A DNA stretch of 64,000 bases from Agromyces mariniharenae. GTDB lineage: Bacteria > Actinomycetota > Actinomycetes > Actinomycetales > Microbacteriaceae. The notes beneath the pieces are model-generated. The model was not told the DNA's origin and did no database searches. It was given only the letters and a program-made list of their open reading frames with translations. Positions within the stretch are counted from its first letter, which is position 1, and each line of letters starts with the position of its first letter. The stretch spans positions 1,116,001 to 1,180,000 of the forward strand of contig NZ_VSSB01000002.1 of the NCBI RefSeq assembly GCF_008122505.1, read 5' to 3'. Positions 26,021-34,807 of this stretch are shown piece by piece. Position numbers and translations under genes: made by a program.

Positions 26021-26437
26021 ATGACTGGGAACACGAGTACGACGACGAGAACCAGCTCCACCATGCTGTGGGTCATGAAGATCCTCAGCGCGATCGTGCT
26101 CCTCGTCGTCGGCGGGATCCACCTCTACCTCGTCTTCATCGGCGTCGGCGGCCTGCTCGGCGTGCTGTTCGTCCTGAACGCCATCGCGGGGCTCGTGCTG
26201 GCGATCGGGATGCTGGTCCTGCGCGGGCGGCTCCTCAGCATCACGACGGTCCTGAGCCTGCTGTTCGTCATCGCGACGCTCTCGGCGCTCCTGCTCGCGC
26301 TGACGGTCGGGTTCTTCGGCATCACCGAGACGTGGAACTTCACGCTCGTCCCCGAGACGGTCGTCATCGAGTCGATCGGCATCGTGGTGCTCGCCTTCGC
26401 CACGGCCGTCGTGCTCCGCGCGCCGCGGACGGCGTGA
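26021..26437 (+). CDS. Small four-helix membrane protein
   Basis: 138 residues with four hydrophobic helices: MKILSAIVLLVVGGIHLYLVFI, LLGVLFVLNAIAGLVLAIGML, LLSITTVLSLLFVIATLSALLLAL and a last one ending VVLAFATAVVLRAP. A conserved-looking G-G-I-H-L-Y-L stretch occurs in helix 1. A TAGCGT box at 25979-25984 is a candidate promoter. No functional signature is recognised; it stands between the sulfatase-like enzyme and the phosphatidyltransferase. Confidence 0.75.
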   Translation: MTGNTSTTTRTSSTMLWVMKILSAIVLLVVGGIHLYLVFIGVGGLLGVLFVLNAIAGLVLAIGMLVLRGRLLSITTVLSLLFVIATLSALLLALTVGFFGITETWNFTLVPETVVIESIGIVVLAFATAVVLRAPRTA

Positions 26438-26475
26438 CCGCAGCTCCTCCTCACCCGGGCCGGTGGGCGCGTCGA

Positions 26476-27219
26476 TCACGACGCATCCACCTCCGCCGGG
26501 CGAGCGCGGCTGCGGGTGCGCACGCGGCCGCGGCTGCGAAGCGCCAGCCACACCACGTCACGGCCGAACGACTCCACGAGCAGGGCCAGTGCGACGGCCA
26601 CGAGCACGCCCGAGAGATCGGCGAACAGGCCGGATGCCGCGAGCGTCAGCGCGATCCCCTGCACGGCGGTCACGACCTTGCGCCAGTACCGCGGCGGGAG
26701 TTGCGCGCGAAGCCACGGAAGCATCCACCCGACCACGACGAACCCGTAGCGCATCATGCCGATCGCCAGCACCCACGGCCCGAGGACCTGCGCCACGTAC
26801 GCGCTGAGCACGAGGAGGAGGAACGCGTCCACCTCCATGTCGAAACGCGCCCCCAGCTCGGTGATGGAATCGGTGCGCCGTGCGACCCAGCCGTCCACGG
26901 CGTCGAGCGCGAGCGCCGGGACCGCCAGGCCGATGAGCAGCGGCACCGGGATCGGCGCGACGAAGGACGCGGCGACCAGGCCGGTGATGATGCCGACCAG
27001 TGCCGATCTCGTCGCCGTGACGACGTTCGCCCAGCCGAAGCGCACCGCATGTCGGACGTGCAGCGCCCGGAGCAGGAGTGCCGTGCTCACCGTCAGGTAC
27101 GCCAGCGCGGCGATCCAGCCGATCGCGGGCAGTCCGCCGGCGGTCCAGATCGCCGCGACGCCCGCCGCCCCGAGGAGGGCCGACCCGATGGGAGGGAGCT
27201 GAACCTCGTCGCCCGTCAT
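26476..27219 (-). CDS. CDP-alcohol phosphatidyltransferase family protein
   Basis: 247 residues, about six to seven helices. The CDP-alcohol phosphotransferase signature D-G-x2-A-R-x8-G-x3-D-x3-D is intact in DAVDGWVARRTDSITELGARFDMEVD. WANVVTATRSALVG precedes it, as in PgsA-like enzymes. It displaces CMP from a CDP-activated lipid or alcohol with a second alcohol in the membrane. The acceptor is unknown. Transcribed divergently from the six-gene operon, with 39 nt between the starts. Confidence 0.9.
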   Translation of the reverse strand: MTGDEVQLPPIGSALLGAAGVAAIWTAGGLPAIGWIAALAYLTVSTALLLRALHVRHAVRFGWANVVTATRSALVGIITGLVAASFVAPIPVPLLIGLAVPALALDAVDGWVARRTDSITELGARFDMEVDAFLLLVLSAYVAQVLGPWVLAIGMMRYGFVVVGWMLPWLRAQLPPRYWRKVVTAVQGIALTLAASGLFADLSGVLVAVALALLVESFGRDVVWLALRSRGRVRTRSRARPAEVDAS

Positions 27220-27228
27220 CACGTGTCC

Positions 27229-27257
27229 TTGTTCGGGAGCGTCGCACGGAGCATATT
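27229..27257 (+). promoter_or_regulatory. Candidate promoter of the six-gene pterin/glycolipid operon
   Basis: TTGTTC (27229-27234) and CATATT (27252-27257) are separated by 17 bp, the right spacing for a vegetative-type promoter, though each box is an imperfect match. If used, transcription would begin near 27264, which would favour a start codon downstream of ATG 27259 for the first gene. Confidence 0.35.
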
Positions 27258-27258
27258 C

Positions 27259-28287
27259 ATGTATACGGAGGAGATCGCCGGATGGTTCACCGAGGGGGAA
27301 GCACCGTTGCGTGAGGCCGTGGCGTTCTGGATCGACGAACCGGGCGTCGGAGCCCTGCGACGCGAATCGATCGCGCGCGCCGGCGACGGCGAGGTCCTCG
27401 TGCGCACCAGGTACACGGGCATCAGCCGCGGCACCGAGGCATCCGTCTTCCTGGGTCGCGTGCCGGCCGGCGAGCAGGAGCGGATGCGCGCGCCGTTCCA
27501 GGAGGGCGACTTCCCCGGGCCGGTGAAGTACGGCTACCTCAACGTCGGCGTCGTCGAGCACGGGCCCGATGCGCTCCGCGGCCGGACCGTCTTCACCCTG
27601 TTCCCGCATCAGTCGGCCTTCATCGTTCCCGCCGACGCCGTGGTTCCCGTGCCGAGCGGCGTCCCAGCCCGGCGTGCCGTGCTCGCCGGCGCCGTCGAGA
27701 CCGCGGTGAACGTGCTGTGGGATGCCGCGCCGCTCCTGGGCGACCGGGTCGCGATCGTCGGCGCCGGCATGATCGGATGCTGCGTGGCCCGACTGGCCCG
27801 CGGCATCCCGGGCCTCGACGTCGTGCTCGTCGACGTGGACCCGTCGCGTCGCGCGGTCGCCGACCGACTCGGCGTCGGCTTCGCCGCACCCGGGGACGCA
27901 CCCGGCGAGCGCGACCTCGTCGTCAACACGAGCGGGTCGGAGGCCGGGCTGCGGCTCGCGCTCGAATCCGTCGTGACCGACGGGGACGTGATCGAGGCCA
28001 GCTGGTACGGCGACCGGCCCGTCACGCTGCCGCTCGGCGCCGACTTCCACTCGCGCCGCCTCACCATCCGGTCGAGCCAGGTGGGTGCGGTGGCCCGGCG
28101 CCGACGCGGGACGCGGTCGACGCGCGACCGGCTTGCGCTCGCCCTCGAGCTCCTGCACGACGACGCGTTCGACGCCCTGCTCACGGGCGACTCCCCATGG
28201 AGCGAGCTGCCCGCGGTGATGGCGGCGCTCGCCGCCGAACCCGACGCCGAGCTCTGCCGCACGATCGATTGGACGGACGCCTCGTGA
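27259..28287 (+). CDS. Zinc-binding alcohol dehydrogenase-like (MDR) protein
   Basis: 342 residues from ATG 27259; TTG 27307 (L-R-E-A-V-A-F-W) is an alternative that fits the domain start and the upstream promoter better. The MDR fold is seen in [51 protein letters not shown], and the Rossmann motif [17 protein letters not shown]. The typical structural-zinc Cys cluster is missing. A DADPSRR-like V-D-V-D-P-S-R-R segment suggests NAD(H) use. It is first in a six-gene chain; the next start overlaps its stop (GTGA). Confidence 0.85.
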   Translation: MYTEEIAGWFTEGEAPLREAVAFWIDEPGVGALRRESIARAGDGEVLVRTRYTGISRGTEASVFLGRVPAGEQERMRAPFQEGDFPGPVKYGYLNVGVVEHGPDALRGRTVFTLFPHQSAFIVPADAVVPVPSGVPARRAVLAGAVETAVNVLWDAAPLLGDRVAIVGAGMIGCCVARLARGIPGLDVVLVDVDPSRRAVADRLGVGFAAPGDAPGERDLVVNTSGSEAGLRLALESVVTDGDVIEASWYGDRPVTLPLGADFHSRRLTIRSSQVGAVARRRRGTRSTRDRLALALELLHDDAFDALLTGDSPWSELPAVMAALAAEPDAELCRTIDWTDAS

Positions 28288-28691
28288 CCTTCACCCTGAC
28301 CGTGCGCGACCACATGATGATCGCCCACAGCTTCTCGGGAGAGACCTTCGGCCCGGCGCAGCGCCTGCACGGTGCGACCTTCATCGTCGACGCGTCGTTC
28401 CGTGCGAGCGCGCTCGACGCCGACGGCGTGGTCGTCGACATCGCGCTGGCGTCCGAGGCGCTCGGCGAGATCACGGGCGCGCTGACCTACCGCAACCTCG
28501 ACGACGAACCGGAGTTCGCCGGGGTCAACACGACGACCGAGCGGCTGTGCCAGGTCATCGCCGATCGACTCGCCGACCGCGCCGAAACCGGCCGGCTCGG
28601 GGCATCCGGCGGTCGCATCTCGTCGATCGAGGTGACCCTGCACGAATCGCACATCGCCTGGGCGAGCTACGAGCGGGAGGTGAACGGATGA
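28284..28691 (+). CDS. 6-pyruvoyl-tetrahydropterin synthase/QueD-like protein
   Basis: 135 residues from GTG 28284. [30 protein letters not shown] corresponds to the zinc/active-site part of the tunnelling-fold PTPS family, and [14 protein letters not shown] supplies the C-terminal E-x-H segment. Two of the three usual zinc His remain (A-H-S-F and L-H-G), but the third (H-G-H) is Ala, and the catalytic Cys is absent. It may bind a pterin or 7-deazapurine-type precursor rather than act as a standard synthase. Overlaps both neighbours by 4 nt. Confidence 0.85.
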   Translation: MTFTLTVRDHMMIAHSFSGETFGPAQRLHGATFIVDASFRASALDADGVVVDIALASEALGEITGALTYRNLDDEPEFAGVNTTTERLCQVIADRLADRAETGRLGASGGRISSIEVTLHESHIAWASYEREVNG

Positions 28692-29776
28692 CGGACCCGA
28701 CCGTGCACTTCCTCGTCCCCGACGGCATCGACGACGACGACCGCGTCAGCGGCGGCAACGTCTACGACCGGCGCCTCGCCGAGGGCCTGCGGGCGCAGGG
28801 CGTCGACGTGCGGCTGGTTCCAGTCGCCGCGAACCGCGTGACGGATGCCGCGCACGCGATGTCCGCGCTTCCCCACGACGCCCTCGTGCTGGTCGACGGG
28901 TTGCTCGCCGTGGCGGCGTCGGAGGTGCTGCGGGCCCAGACGACACGCCTTCGGATCGTCGTGCTGGCGCACATGGTCGCCGGCGCCCTGCATCGCGCGC
29001 CCGGCCACGCGCGAACGGCCGACCGCGAGCGGGTGGCCCTGCAGGCGGCGCGGCGTGTGATCACCACCAGCGAGTGGACCCGCGCCGAGCTCATCGCTCG
29101 CAGGCTCGCGGAGCCCGATCGGATCGCCGTCGCGATCCCGGGTACCGACCCGGTGACGGCGACGCCCGGATCGGGATCGGGCGGCCACCTGCTGTGCGTG
29201 GGCGCCGTCGCGCCGCACAAGGGACAGGACGTGCTCGTCAACGCGCTGGCGGGCATGACCGACCTGCCCGGCTGGCGCTGCACGATCGCGGGCTCGCTCG
29301 ACGCCGATCGCGAGTTCGCGGACCGCGTGAGGGCCGTGATCCGGACGGCAGCGCTCTCGGAGCGCGTCGACCTGACCGGGGTGCTCACCGGTCGCCGACT
29401 CGACGACGCCTACCGGAGCGCCGATCTCGTGGTCGTCCCGTCCCGGTCCGAGAGCTACGGGATGGTCGTCGCCGATGCGCTCGCTCGTGGCATCCCGGTG
29501 GTTGCCGCGCGGGTCGGCGGCGTGACCGAGGCGGTCGCGGGCAGCCGGGGCGGCATCCTCACCCGACCGGACGACCCGGTGGCGCTCCGCGCGGTACTGC
29601 GACGCTGGCAGGTCGATCGCGGGTGGGGTGCGGTGCTCAAGGCCGAGGCGATGCGCTCGCGAGCCGCCTTCGCGACGCGGACCTGGGATGTCACGGCGAC
29701 GGCCGTCGCCGCGGTGCTGCGCGAGGTCCGCCCGTCGACGGACGCCATGGGACGCGAGCGGCGGCGCACCGCATGA
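28688..29776 (+). CDS. GT4-family glycosyltransferase
   Basis: 362 residues with a GT-B fold. The N-terminal half has [28 protein letters not shown] (the G-G-N-x-Y-D-R nucleotide/acceptor loop) and [30 protein letters not shown] starts the linker. The C-terminal donor-binding half has [21 protein letters not shown] and the signature [32 protein letters not shown] (E-x7-E-like). It transfers a sugar from a nucleotide donor. ATGA overlaps on both sides couple its translation to the QueD-like and methyltransferase genes. Confidence 0.92.
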   Translation: MTDPTVHFLVPDGIDDDDRVSGGNVYDRRLAEGLRAQGVDVRLVPVAANRVTDAAHAMSALPHDALVLVDGLLAVAASEVLRAQTTRLRIVVLAHMVAGALHRAPGHARTADRERVALQAARRVITTSEWTRAELIARRLAEPDRIAVAIPGTDPVTATPGSGSGGHLLCVGAVAPHKGQDVLVNALAGMTDLPGWRCTIAGSLDADREFADRVRAVIRTAALSERVDLTGVLTGRRLDDAYRSADLVVVPSRSESYGMVVADALARGIPVVAARVGGVTEAVAGSRGGILTRPDDPVALRAVLRRWQVDRGWGAVLKAEAMRSRAAFATRTWDVTATAVAAVLREVRPSTDAMGRERRRTA

Positions 29777-30588
29777 GCGAGATCATCGCGGTCAGCAGCG
29801 ACTGGCTCGCGTTGCGCGAGGCGGAGGACTCCCGCGCCCGGTCCCGCGAACTCGCCTACGCGGCATCCCGCAGGCTCGGATCGGGCCCGTTCGTGGTCCA
29901 CGACCTCGGCAGCGGCACGGGGTCGATGATGCGATGGCTCGCGCCGCTGCTGCCCGGCCCACAGGCCTGGGTGCTGCACGACTGGAACCCCGACCTCACC
30001 GAGCATGCGACGAACGGCGTCGTCCCGCTCGATCGTGACGGACGGCCCGTCTCCGTTCGCACGCGCACCGGGGAGCTCGAACGGCTCGATGCCGGCGCGC
30101 TCGCGGGCGCGTCGCTCGTGACCGCGTCGGCACTGCTCGACGTGCTGACGACGAGGGAGCTTCGCGCGGTGATCCGGGCGTGCCTCGCGGTCGGATGCCC
30201 CGTGCTGCTGAGCCTGAGCGTGACGGGCGAGGTGCGCCTCGATCCCCCGGATCCCCCCGACGAGGTGTTCGCGGCATCCTTCAACGAGCATCAGCAGCGG
30301 CTCGTGGGCGGGCGCCGCCTCTTGGGGCCGGCGGGCGTGGGGCGCGCCGAGCGCCTGTTCCGCGAGGCGGGCTGGAGCATCCGGACCGCCGACACCCGCT
30401 GGCGGCTCGGCGATCACGATCCCGTCCTCCTCGAGCAGTGGTTCGACGGATGGGTCGATGCGGCGCTCGAGCACCGCGCCGACCTGCGCGACGAGGGTGC
30501 GGCGTATCGGGCGCTCCGATCCGAGCAGTTCCGTCGCGGCGAGCTCTCGGCCGTCGTCGTGCACACCGACCTCCTGGCGTGGCCGTGA
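29773..30588 (+). CDS. SAM-dependent methyltransferase
   Basis: 271 residues. FVVHDLGSGTGSMMRWLAPLLPGPQAWVLHDWNPDLTEHA contains motif I (D-L-G-S-G-T-G) and the acidic second strand. SLVTASALLDVLT is the post-I region. The C-terminal half (RLVGGRRLLGPAGVGRAERLFREAGWSIRTADTRWRLG) is family-specific. It probably methylates a product of the operon, either the pterin-like compound or the glycolipid. The start overlaps the glycosyltransferase stop by 4 nt. Confidence 0.86.
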   Translation: MSEIIAVSSDWLALREAEDSRARSRELAYAASRRLGSGPFVVHDLGSGTGSMMRWLAPLLPGPQAWVLHDWNPDLTEHATNGVVPLDRDGRPVSVRTRTGELERLDAGALAGASLVTASALLDVLTTRELRAVIRACLAVGCPVLLSLSVTGEVRLDPPDPPDEVFAASFNEHQQRLVGGRRLLGPAGVGRAERLFREAGWSIRTADTRWRLGDHDPVLLEQWFDGWVDAALEHRADLRDEGAAYRALRSEQFRRGELSAVVVHTDLLAWP

Positions 30589-31592
30589 TGTCCGCGTCGG
30601 CGAGCGCATCCCGGGTCCGCGCGATCCTGTCGTCGACGTGGTTCCGCCTCACGGCCCGTTCGCTCGTGGGCGTCGCCGTGCTGGTCGCGGTCGTCGCCCA
30701 GGTGGGGTCCGAGCCGTTCCTGCACGGCCTGGCCAGCATCGACCTCCCCGTGATCGCGATCGCGCTCGCACTCTCCGCCATCGCGACGATCGCCGCGGCG
30801 TGGCGCTGGAGCGTCATCGCCGGGCGGCTCGGCGTCGGCGTCCGCCTTCGGGACGCCGTCGGACACTACTACCGGTCGCAGTTCCTCAACACCGTGCTCC
30901 CGGGCGGGGTGGTCGGCGATGTCCAGCGAGCGGTCACCCAGGGGCGCGACGCGGGGAACGTCGCGCAGGCCGCACGCGCCGTCGTCATCGAGCGCACCGC
31001 CGGGCAGGTCGTGCAGATCGCGCTTGCGGTCATCGTGCTCGCGGGCTTCGGGCTCGAGTTCGAGGGGTACCTGCTCCCGGTGCTCGGCATCGGCCTCACG
31101 GTGCTCGCCCTGGCCGTGCTCACGGCGGCGGCGACGAGTTCCCGCGCGCGACGCGCGCTCCGACGCGAGCTCGGCGAGCTCTCGGCGGGCCTGGGCTCAC
31201 CGGGTGCGTTCGTGCGCGTCGTGGTCGCCTCGATCATCGTGGTCGGATGCCACGTCGCGACCCTCGGCGTCGCGGTCGCCGCCGTCGGGGCGAGCGTGCC
31301 GCCGTTCCGCCTCGCCGCCCTCGCGCTCGTCATCCTGCTCGCCGGATCGATCCCGCTGAACCTCGGCGGGTGGGGCCCGCGCGAGGGCGTCGCCGGCTGG
31401 ACGTTCGCCGTCGCCGGTCTCGGCGCAGCGACGGGGGTCGCGGCATCCGCCCTCTTCGGGGTGCTCGCCATGATCGCCGTCGCACCCGGACTCGTGCTCG
31501 CCGTGGCATCCGCGGCTCACCGCACGCGGAGGACCCCTGCGCCGGCATCCGCCGCCGTCTCGGAGGGGGTGCATGAGAGAGTGGGATCGTGA
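30588..31592 (+). CDS. AglD/lysylphosphatidylglycerol-synthase-type membrane protein (UPF0104)
   Basis: 334 residues with about eight helices. AWRWSVIAGRLGVGVRLRDAVGHYYRSQFLNTVLPGGVVGDVQRAV is the hallmark region (Y-x-R-S-x-F-x-N-x-x-L-P-G-G-V-x-G-D). ARAVVIERTAGQVVQIAL and IPLNLGGWGPREGVAGW follow, as in flippase-like LPG synthase membrane domains. No catalytic GNAT-like lysyl-transfer domain is attached. It may translocate or modify a lipid-linked sugar made by the operon. The start overlaps the methyltransferase stop (TGATG). Confidence 0.88.
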   Translation: MSASASASRVRAILSSTWFRLTARSLVGVAVLVAVVAQVGSEPFLHGLASIDLPVIAIALALSAIATIAAAWRWSVIAGRLGVGVRLRDAVGHYYRSQFLNTVLPGGVVGDVQRAVTQGRDAGNVAQAARAVVIERTAGQVVQIALAVIVLAGFGLEFEGYLLPVLGIGLTVLALAVLTAAATSSRARRALRRELGELSAGLGSPGAFVRVVVASIIVVGCHVATLGVAVAAVGASVPPFRLAALALVILLAGSIPLNLGGWGPREGVAGWTFAVAGLGAATGVAASALFGVLAMIAVAPGLVLAVASAAHRTRRTPAPASAAVSEGVHERVGS

Positions 31593-32284
31593 CGGATCGG
31601 CCCTATGTGATCCTCAGTGCGGCGATGTCGATCGACGGGTACCTCGACACCGCGGCCCCTCCTCGTCTCGCGCTCTCGAACGCGGCGGACTTCGATCGCG
31701 TCGACGAGGTGAGGGCGCACAGCGACGCCATCCTCGTCGGTGCGCGCACCGTGCGCCTCGACAACCCGAGGCTGCTGGTGCGCAGCGACGAGCGACGTGA
31801 CCGACGCGAAGCCGAGGGCCTGTCGCCGACGCCCCTGAAGGTGACCGTCACCGCGACCGGCGACCTCGATCCGCAGTCGAGGTTCTTCGCCGTCGGAACC
31901 ACCGAGAAGCTGGTCTACTGCCCGCGATCGGCGGCCAGCGGCATCCGCGACCGGCTCGGTGGGCTCGCCACCGTGGTCGGGCTGGGCGAGGAGATCAGGA
32001 TGGCCGATCTCGTCGACGACCTGGGCGTCCGCGGCGTGCGGACGCTCCTGGTCGAGGGCGGCCGCACCATGATCACGCAGTTCCTGGCGTCCGACCTCGT
32101 CGATGAGCTGCAGCTGGCCATCGCCCCGTTCTTCGTCGGCGACCCGCGAGCGCCGCGGCTGATCGGCGACGGCACGTTCCCCTGGACGCCCGAGCGTCAC
32201 GCCGTTCTCGCCGAGAGCCGTCAGGTCGGCGACATGGCGCTGCTGCGATACGCCCTCTCCGAGCGCTGCGTGACCGAGTCGTAG
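31589..32284 (+). CDS. RibD C-terminal/dihydrofolate-reductase-like protein
   Basis: 231 residues from GTG 31589. YVILSAAMSIDGYLDTAAPPRLALSNAADFDRVDEVRAHSDAILVGARTVRLDNPRL is typical of the reductase half of RibD and stand-alone homologues. GVRTLLVEGGRTMITQFLASDLVDELQL provides the V-E-G-G NADPH-binding motif. It should reduce a riboflavin- or pterin-like ribosylamino intermediate with NADPH. Along with the PTPS-like gene it points to a modified pterin or pyrimidine. Last of six overlapping genes. Confidence 0.9.
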   Translation: MTDRPYVILSAAMSIDGYLDTAAPPRLALSNAADFDRVDEVRAHSDAILVGARTVRLDNPRLLVRSDERRDRREAEGLSPTPLKVTVTATGDLDPQSRFFAVGTTEKLVYCPRSAASGIRDRLGGLATVVGLGEEIRMADLVDDLGVRGVRTLLVEGGRTMITQFLASDLVDELQLAIAPFFVGDPRAPRLIGDGTFPWTPERHAVLAESRQVGDMALLRYALSERCVTES

Positions 32285-32294
32285 GGCTTGGCGC

Positions 32295-33518
32295 TCAGCG
32301 GGTGCGCATGCTCCGCCTCGCGAACCCGTCGAGGTTGCGGATCACGTCCTGCGCGACCCAGAGCCGGTTGCGGCTCTGCGACGTCGTCTCGGTGAGCACG
32401 CCGCGTTCGACCAGCTGGTCGAGGCCGCGGAACACCGCGGGGCCCGACCGGTCGACCTCGCGTCGCACGAAGGTCGACGTCAGCACGGGGTGGCCGATGG
32501 CGAGCCGGGCGATCTCGCGAGCGGCGGAGTCCGAGCGAAGCCCCGACATCCGATCGGCCCAGTGCGCCTGCGTCGCCTCGATGTCGTCGACGAGCTGTCG
32601 TCCGTTCACGATCGCGAGCACGGCGCCGTCGGCGAACACCCGGACGATCGGTACCACGTCACCCGCCCGGTAGGCGTCGAGCGCGTCGAAGTAACGGGTG
32701 CGCTGCTGCAGGATGCCGGCCGAGATCGGAACCGTCACGCTCGTCGTGAGGCCGGTGCGTCGCAGCGCCGCCTGCACGAGCGCACGCCCCGTTCGGCCGT
32801 TGCCGTCGGGGAACGGATGGATCGTCTCGAACTGGGCGTGCGCGATCGCGATGCTCGCGAGCGGAAGCGTCGCCACGCGGCCGGAGTACGCCTCGAAGTC
32901 CGCCATGGCGGCGGCGACGCGCTCGTGATGCGGCGGGATGAAGTCCGCGTCGTGCGGGCTGTAGCTGCCGCCGCCGATCCACACCTGCTGCGTCCGATAG
33001 CTGCCGGTGATGCCGGGATCCGTCCGATGCAGCAGTTCCCGGTGCATCCGGATGATCGTCTCGGCGCTCAGTTCGTCGGCCGCATCGAGCGCCGCCTGCA
33101 GGGCTCGGACGTTGTTCACGATCAACGGCGCATTGCCGTCGGCGCGCTCGCCGAGTTCCGCCTCGGCGATCGCTCGCGCGCCGCTGGTCAGGTTCTCGAT
33201 CTGCGAGCTCGACGCCGACTCGCTCCGGAGGAGGATCGACGCGAACGGGGCCGTGATGGAGCCGACCTCGGTGTCGAACCGCACGAGCTGCTGCTGTGCG
33301 TTCGTCACGTCCTCCACGACCTCATCGGGCAGGTCGAACTCGAGGTCGGCGATGACCGCCGGCACGGATGCCTCGTACGGACGGGTGATCTGCTCCCAGA
33401 CGCGTCGGCTGACCACGTCCTGCGCGACCATCGGTCGCCACGGGCGCGACTCGGAGCCCACGGCCGTGCCCGCGATAGGCTGCGGCGTGATCGACGGAGC
33501 CATCCTCATACCCTTCAT
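32295..33518 (-). CDS. Fic-family protein (probable AMP transferase), class II
   Basis: 407 residues. The catalytic Fic motif is complete, HPFPDGNGRTGR (about residues 234-245). SSSQIEN (about 103-109) contains the S-x-x-x-E-N inhibitory helix motif placed before the Fic core, the class II layout in which the Glu blocks ATP. A C-terminal winged helix (FRGLDQLVERGVLTETTSQSRNRLWVA) likely binds DNA or aids autoregulation. It transfers AMP to hydroxyl groups of target proteins. Several start codons are close; ATG 33518 and ATG 33503 are both plausible. Confidence 0.9.
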   Translation of the reverse strand: MKGMRMAPSITPQPIAGTAVGSESRPWRPMVAQDVVSRRVWEQITRPYEASVPAVIADLEFDLPDEVVEDVTNAQQQLVRFDTEVGSITAPFASILLRSESASSSQIENLTSGARAIAEAELGERADGNAPLIVNNVRALQAALDAADELSAETIIRMHRELLHRTDPGITGSYRTQQVWIGGGSYSPHDADFIPPHHERVAAAMADFEAYSGRVATLPLASIAIAHAQFETIHPFPDGNGRTGRALVQAALRRTGLTTSVTVPISAGILQQRTRYFDALDAYRAGDVVPIVRVFADGAVLAIVNGRQLVDDIEATQAHWADRMSGLRSDSAAREIARLAIGHPVLTSTFVRREVDRSGPAVFRGLDQLVERGVLTETTSQSRNRLWVAQDVIRNLDGFARRSMRTR

Positions 33519-33533
33519 CAAGCGGCGAACGTG

Positions 33534-33558
33534 GTTAAGCTTACTTGATAATGTTAAC
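33534..33558. promoter_or_regulatory. AT-rich inverted repeat upstream of the Fic gene
   Basis: An AT-rich patch, rare in this GC background, with GTTAA (33534-33538) inverted against TTAAC (33554-33558) around a palindromic TAAGCTTA. CATTAT on the minus strand could be the -10 box of the Fic gene. The C-terminal winged helix of the Fic protein makes autoregulation here conceivable. Confidence 0.4.
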
Positions 33559-33626
33559 TATGGATGCCGGCTGGTCAACCTTGCGCCACGCGGCATCCGC
33601 CCGGTTACGCGACGACAGGAATGCAC

Positions 33627-34604
33627 ATGAACACCGCAGAATCTTCCGACGCCCGGCCTCGACTGATGAAGGCCCTCCGCGCGCACGCGCGGGGCGGCCC
33701 CGAACAGCTGGTCTACGAGGATGCGCCCGTGCCGGCCGAGCCGACCGGCGCGGACGTGTGCGTCGGCGTGCGGGCGGCAGCTGTCACCTTCGACGAGCTG
33801 ACGTGGCCCGAGACCTGGGAGGCCGACGGCGTCGACCGGACCCCGGTCATCCCGTCGCACGAGTTCGCCGGCGTCGTCACCGCGGTCGGGTCCGACGTGC
33901 ACGACCTCTCGATCGGCGACGAGGTCTTCGGGCTGGCACCGTTCGACCACGACGGCGCCGCCGCGGAGGTCGTTCGCCTTCCCGCTGCGAACCTCGCCCG
34001 CAAGCCGGCGAACGTCTCGGACGTCGTGGCGGCCGCAGCGGTGCTCCCCGCGCTCACGGCGATGGAAGCGCTCGAGGAGCACCTGCGACTCGAACCCGGG
34101 CAGCGGCTGCTCATCCGCGGCGGCACCGGTGCGGTCGGCTCGTTCCTGATCCAGTTCGCACGCCGCATGGGGATCGAGGTCACCGCGACGGTGCGGTCGC
34201 GCGATGCCGTCGAGTACGTCGAGCATCTCGGTGCGCACGAGGTGCTCGTCGCCGACGAGCCCGCTGCGATCCCGCCCGCGAGCTTCGACGCCTCCATCGA
34301 CTCGGTCGGGGCGGGCACGCCCGAGTGGCTCTACCGGGCGGTTCGTCCTCGAGGACGCGTCATCACGCTGCAGGAAGCCCCCGACGCCGACCTCGCCCGA
34401 GCGTTCGACGTCGATGCGCAGTTCTTCGTGGTCAGCCCCGATGCCGGGCATCTCGGCCGGCTCGCGGCGCTGCTCGCCGAGGGAGGGATCGAGGTCGCGG
34501 TCGCGCGGACGTATCCGCTGTCCGACGGGCGCGCCGCCTACGCGAGCAGGGGCACCGCGGGCCCTCCCGGGAAGGTCGTCATCGAGGTGTCGAAGGCACC
34601 GTAG
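33627..34604 (+). CDS. NADP-dependent quinone-oxidoreductase-like MDR protein
   Basis: 325 residues. It begins MKALRAHARGGPEQLVYEDAPVPAEPTGADV after a short leader. VRAAAVTFDELTW and PVIPSHEFAGVVTAVG match zinc-free quinone oxidoreductases. EPGQRLLIRGGTGAVGSFLIQFARRMGIEVTATV is the A-x-x-G-x-x-G nucleotide-binding site. No catalytic or structural zinc ligands are seen. It reduces quinones or enals with NADPH. ATG 33627 was chosen because AGGA is 6 nt upstream; ATG 33621 is in frame too. Divergent from Fic. Confidence 0.88.
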   Translation: MNTAESSDARPRLMKALRAHARGGPEQLVYEDAPVPAEPTGADVCVGVRAAAVTFDELTWPETWEADGVDRTPVIPSHEFAGVVTAVGSDVHDLSIGDEVFGLAPFDHDGAAAEVVRLPAANLARKPANVSDVVAAAAVLPALTAMEALEEHLRLEPGQRLLIRGGTGAVGSFLIQFARRMGIEVTATVRSRDAVEYVEHLGAHEVLVADEPAAIPPASFDASIDSVGAGTPEWLYRAVRPRGRVITLQEAPDADLARAFDVDAQFFVVSPDAGHLGRLAALLAEGGIEVAVARTYPLSDGRAAYASRGTAGPPGKVVIEVSKAP

Positions 34605-34807
34605 CCACGAAGGACGCTCGGCTCGACGAACCCGTCGATTGACATGAGGCATCCTCGACGATGATTCCCCGCACCGCATGCCCGGGTGTAACGTGCGGAG
34701 TGGCGTGAGTGACCCCTACGGGGCGATGCGCGTTCCATCACAACCCGTCGCCTCGCAGAGGACGTCCGGCCGGTCGACCGGACGGAACTGCGACCCAGGA
34801 GGCGAAC

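Noticed and set aside
25945..27258. Extension of the alcohol-dehydrogenase frame far upstream
   Set aside because: The extra 438 codons run antisense to the phosphatidyltransferase and overlap a membrane-protein gene in another frame; domain homology begins only after 27259.
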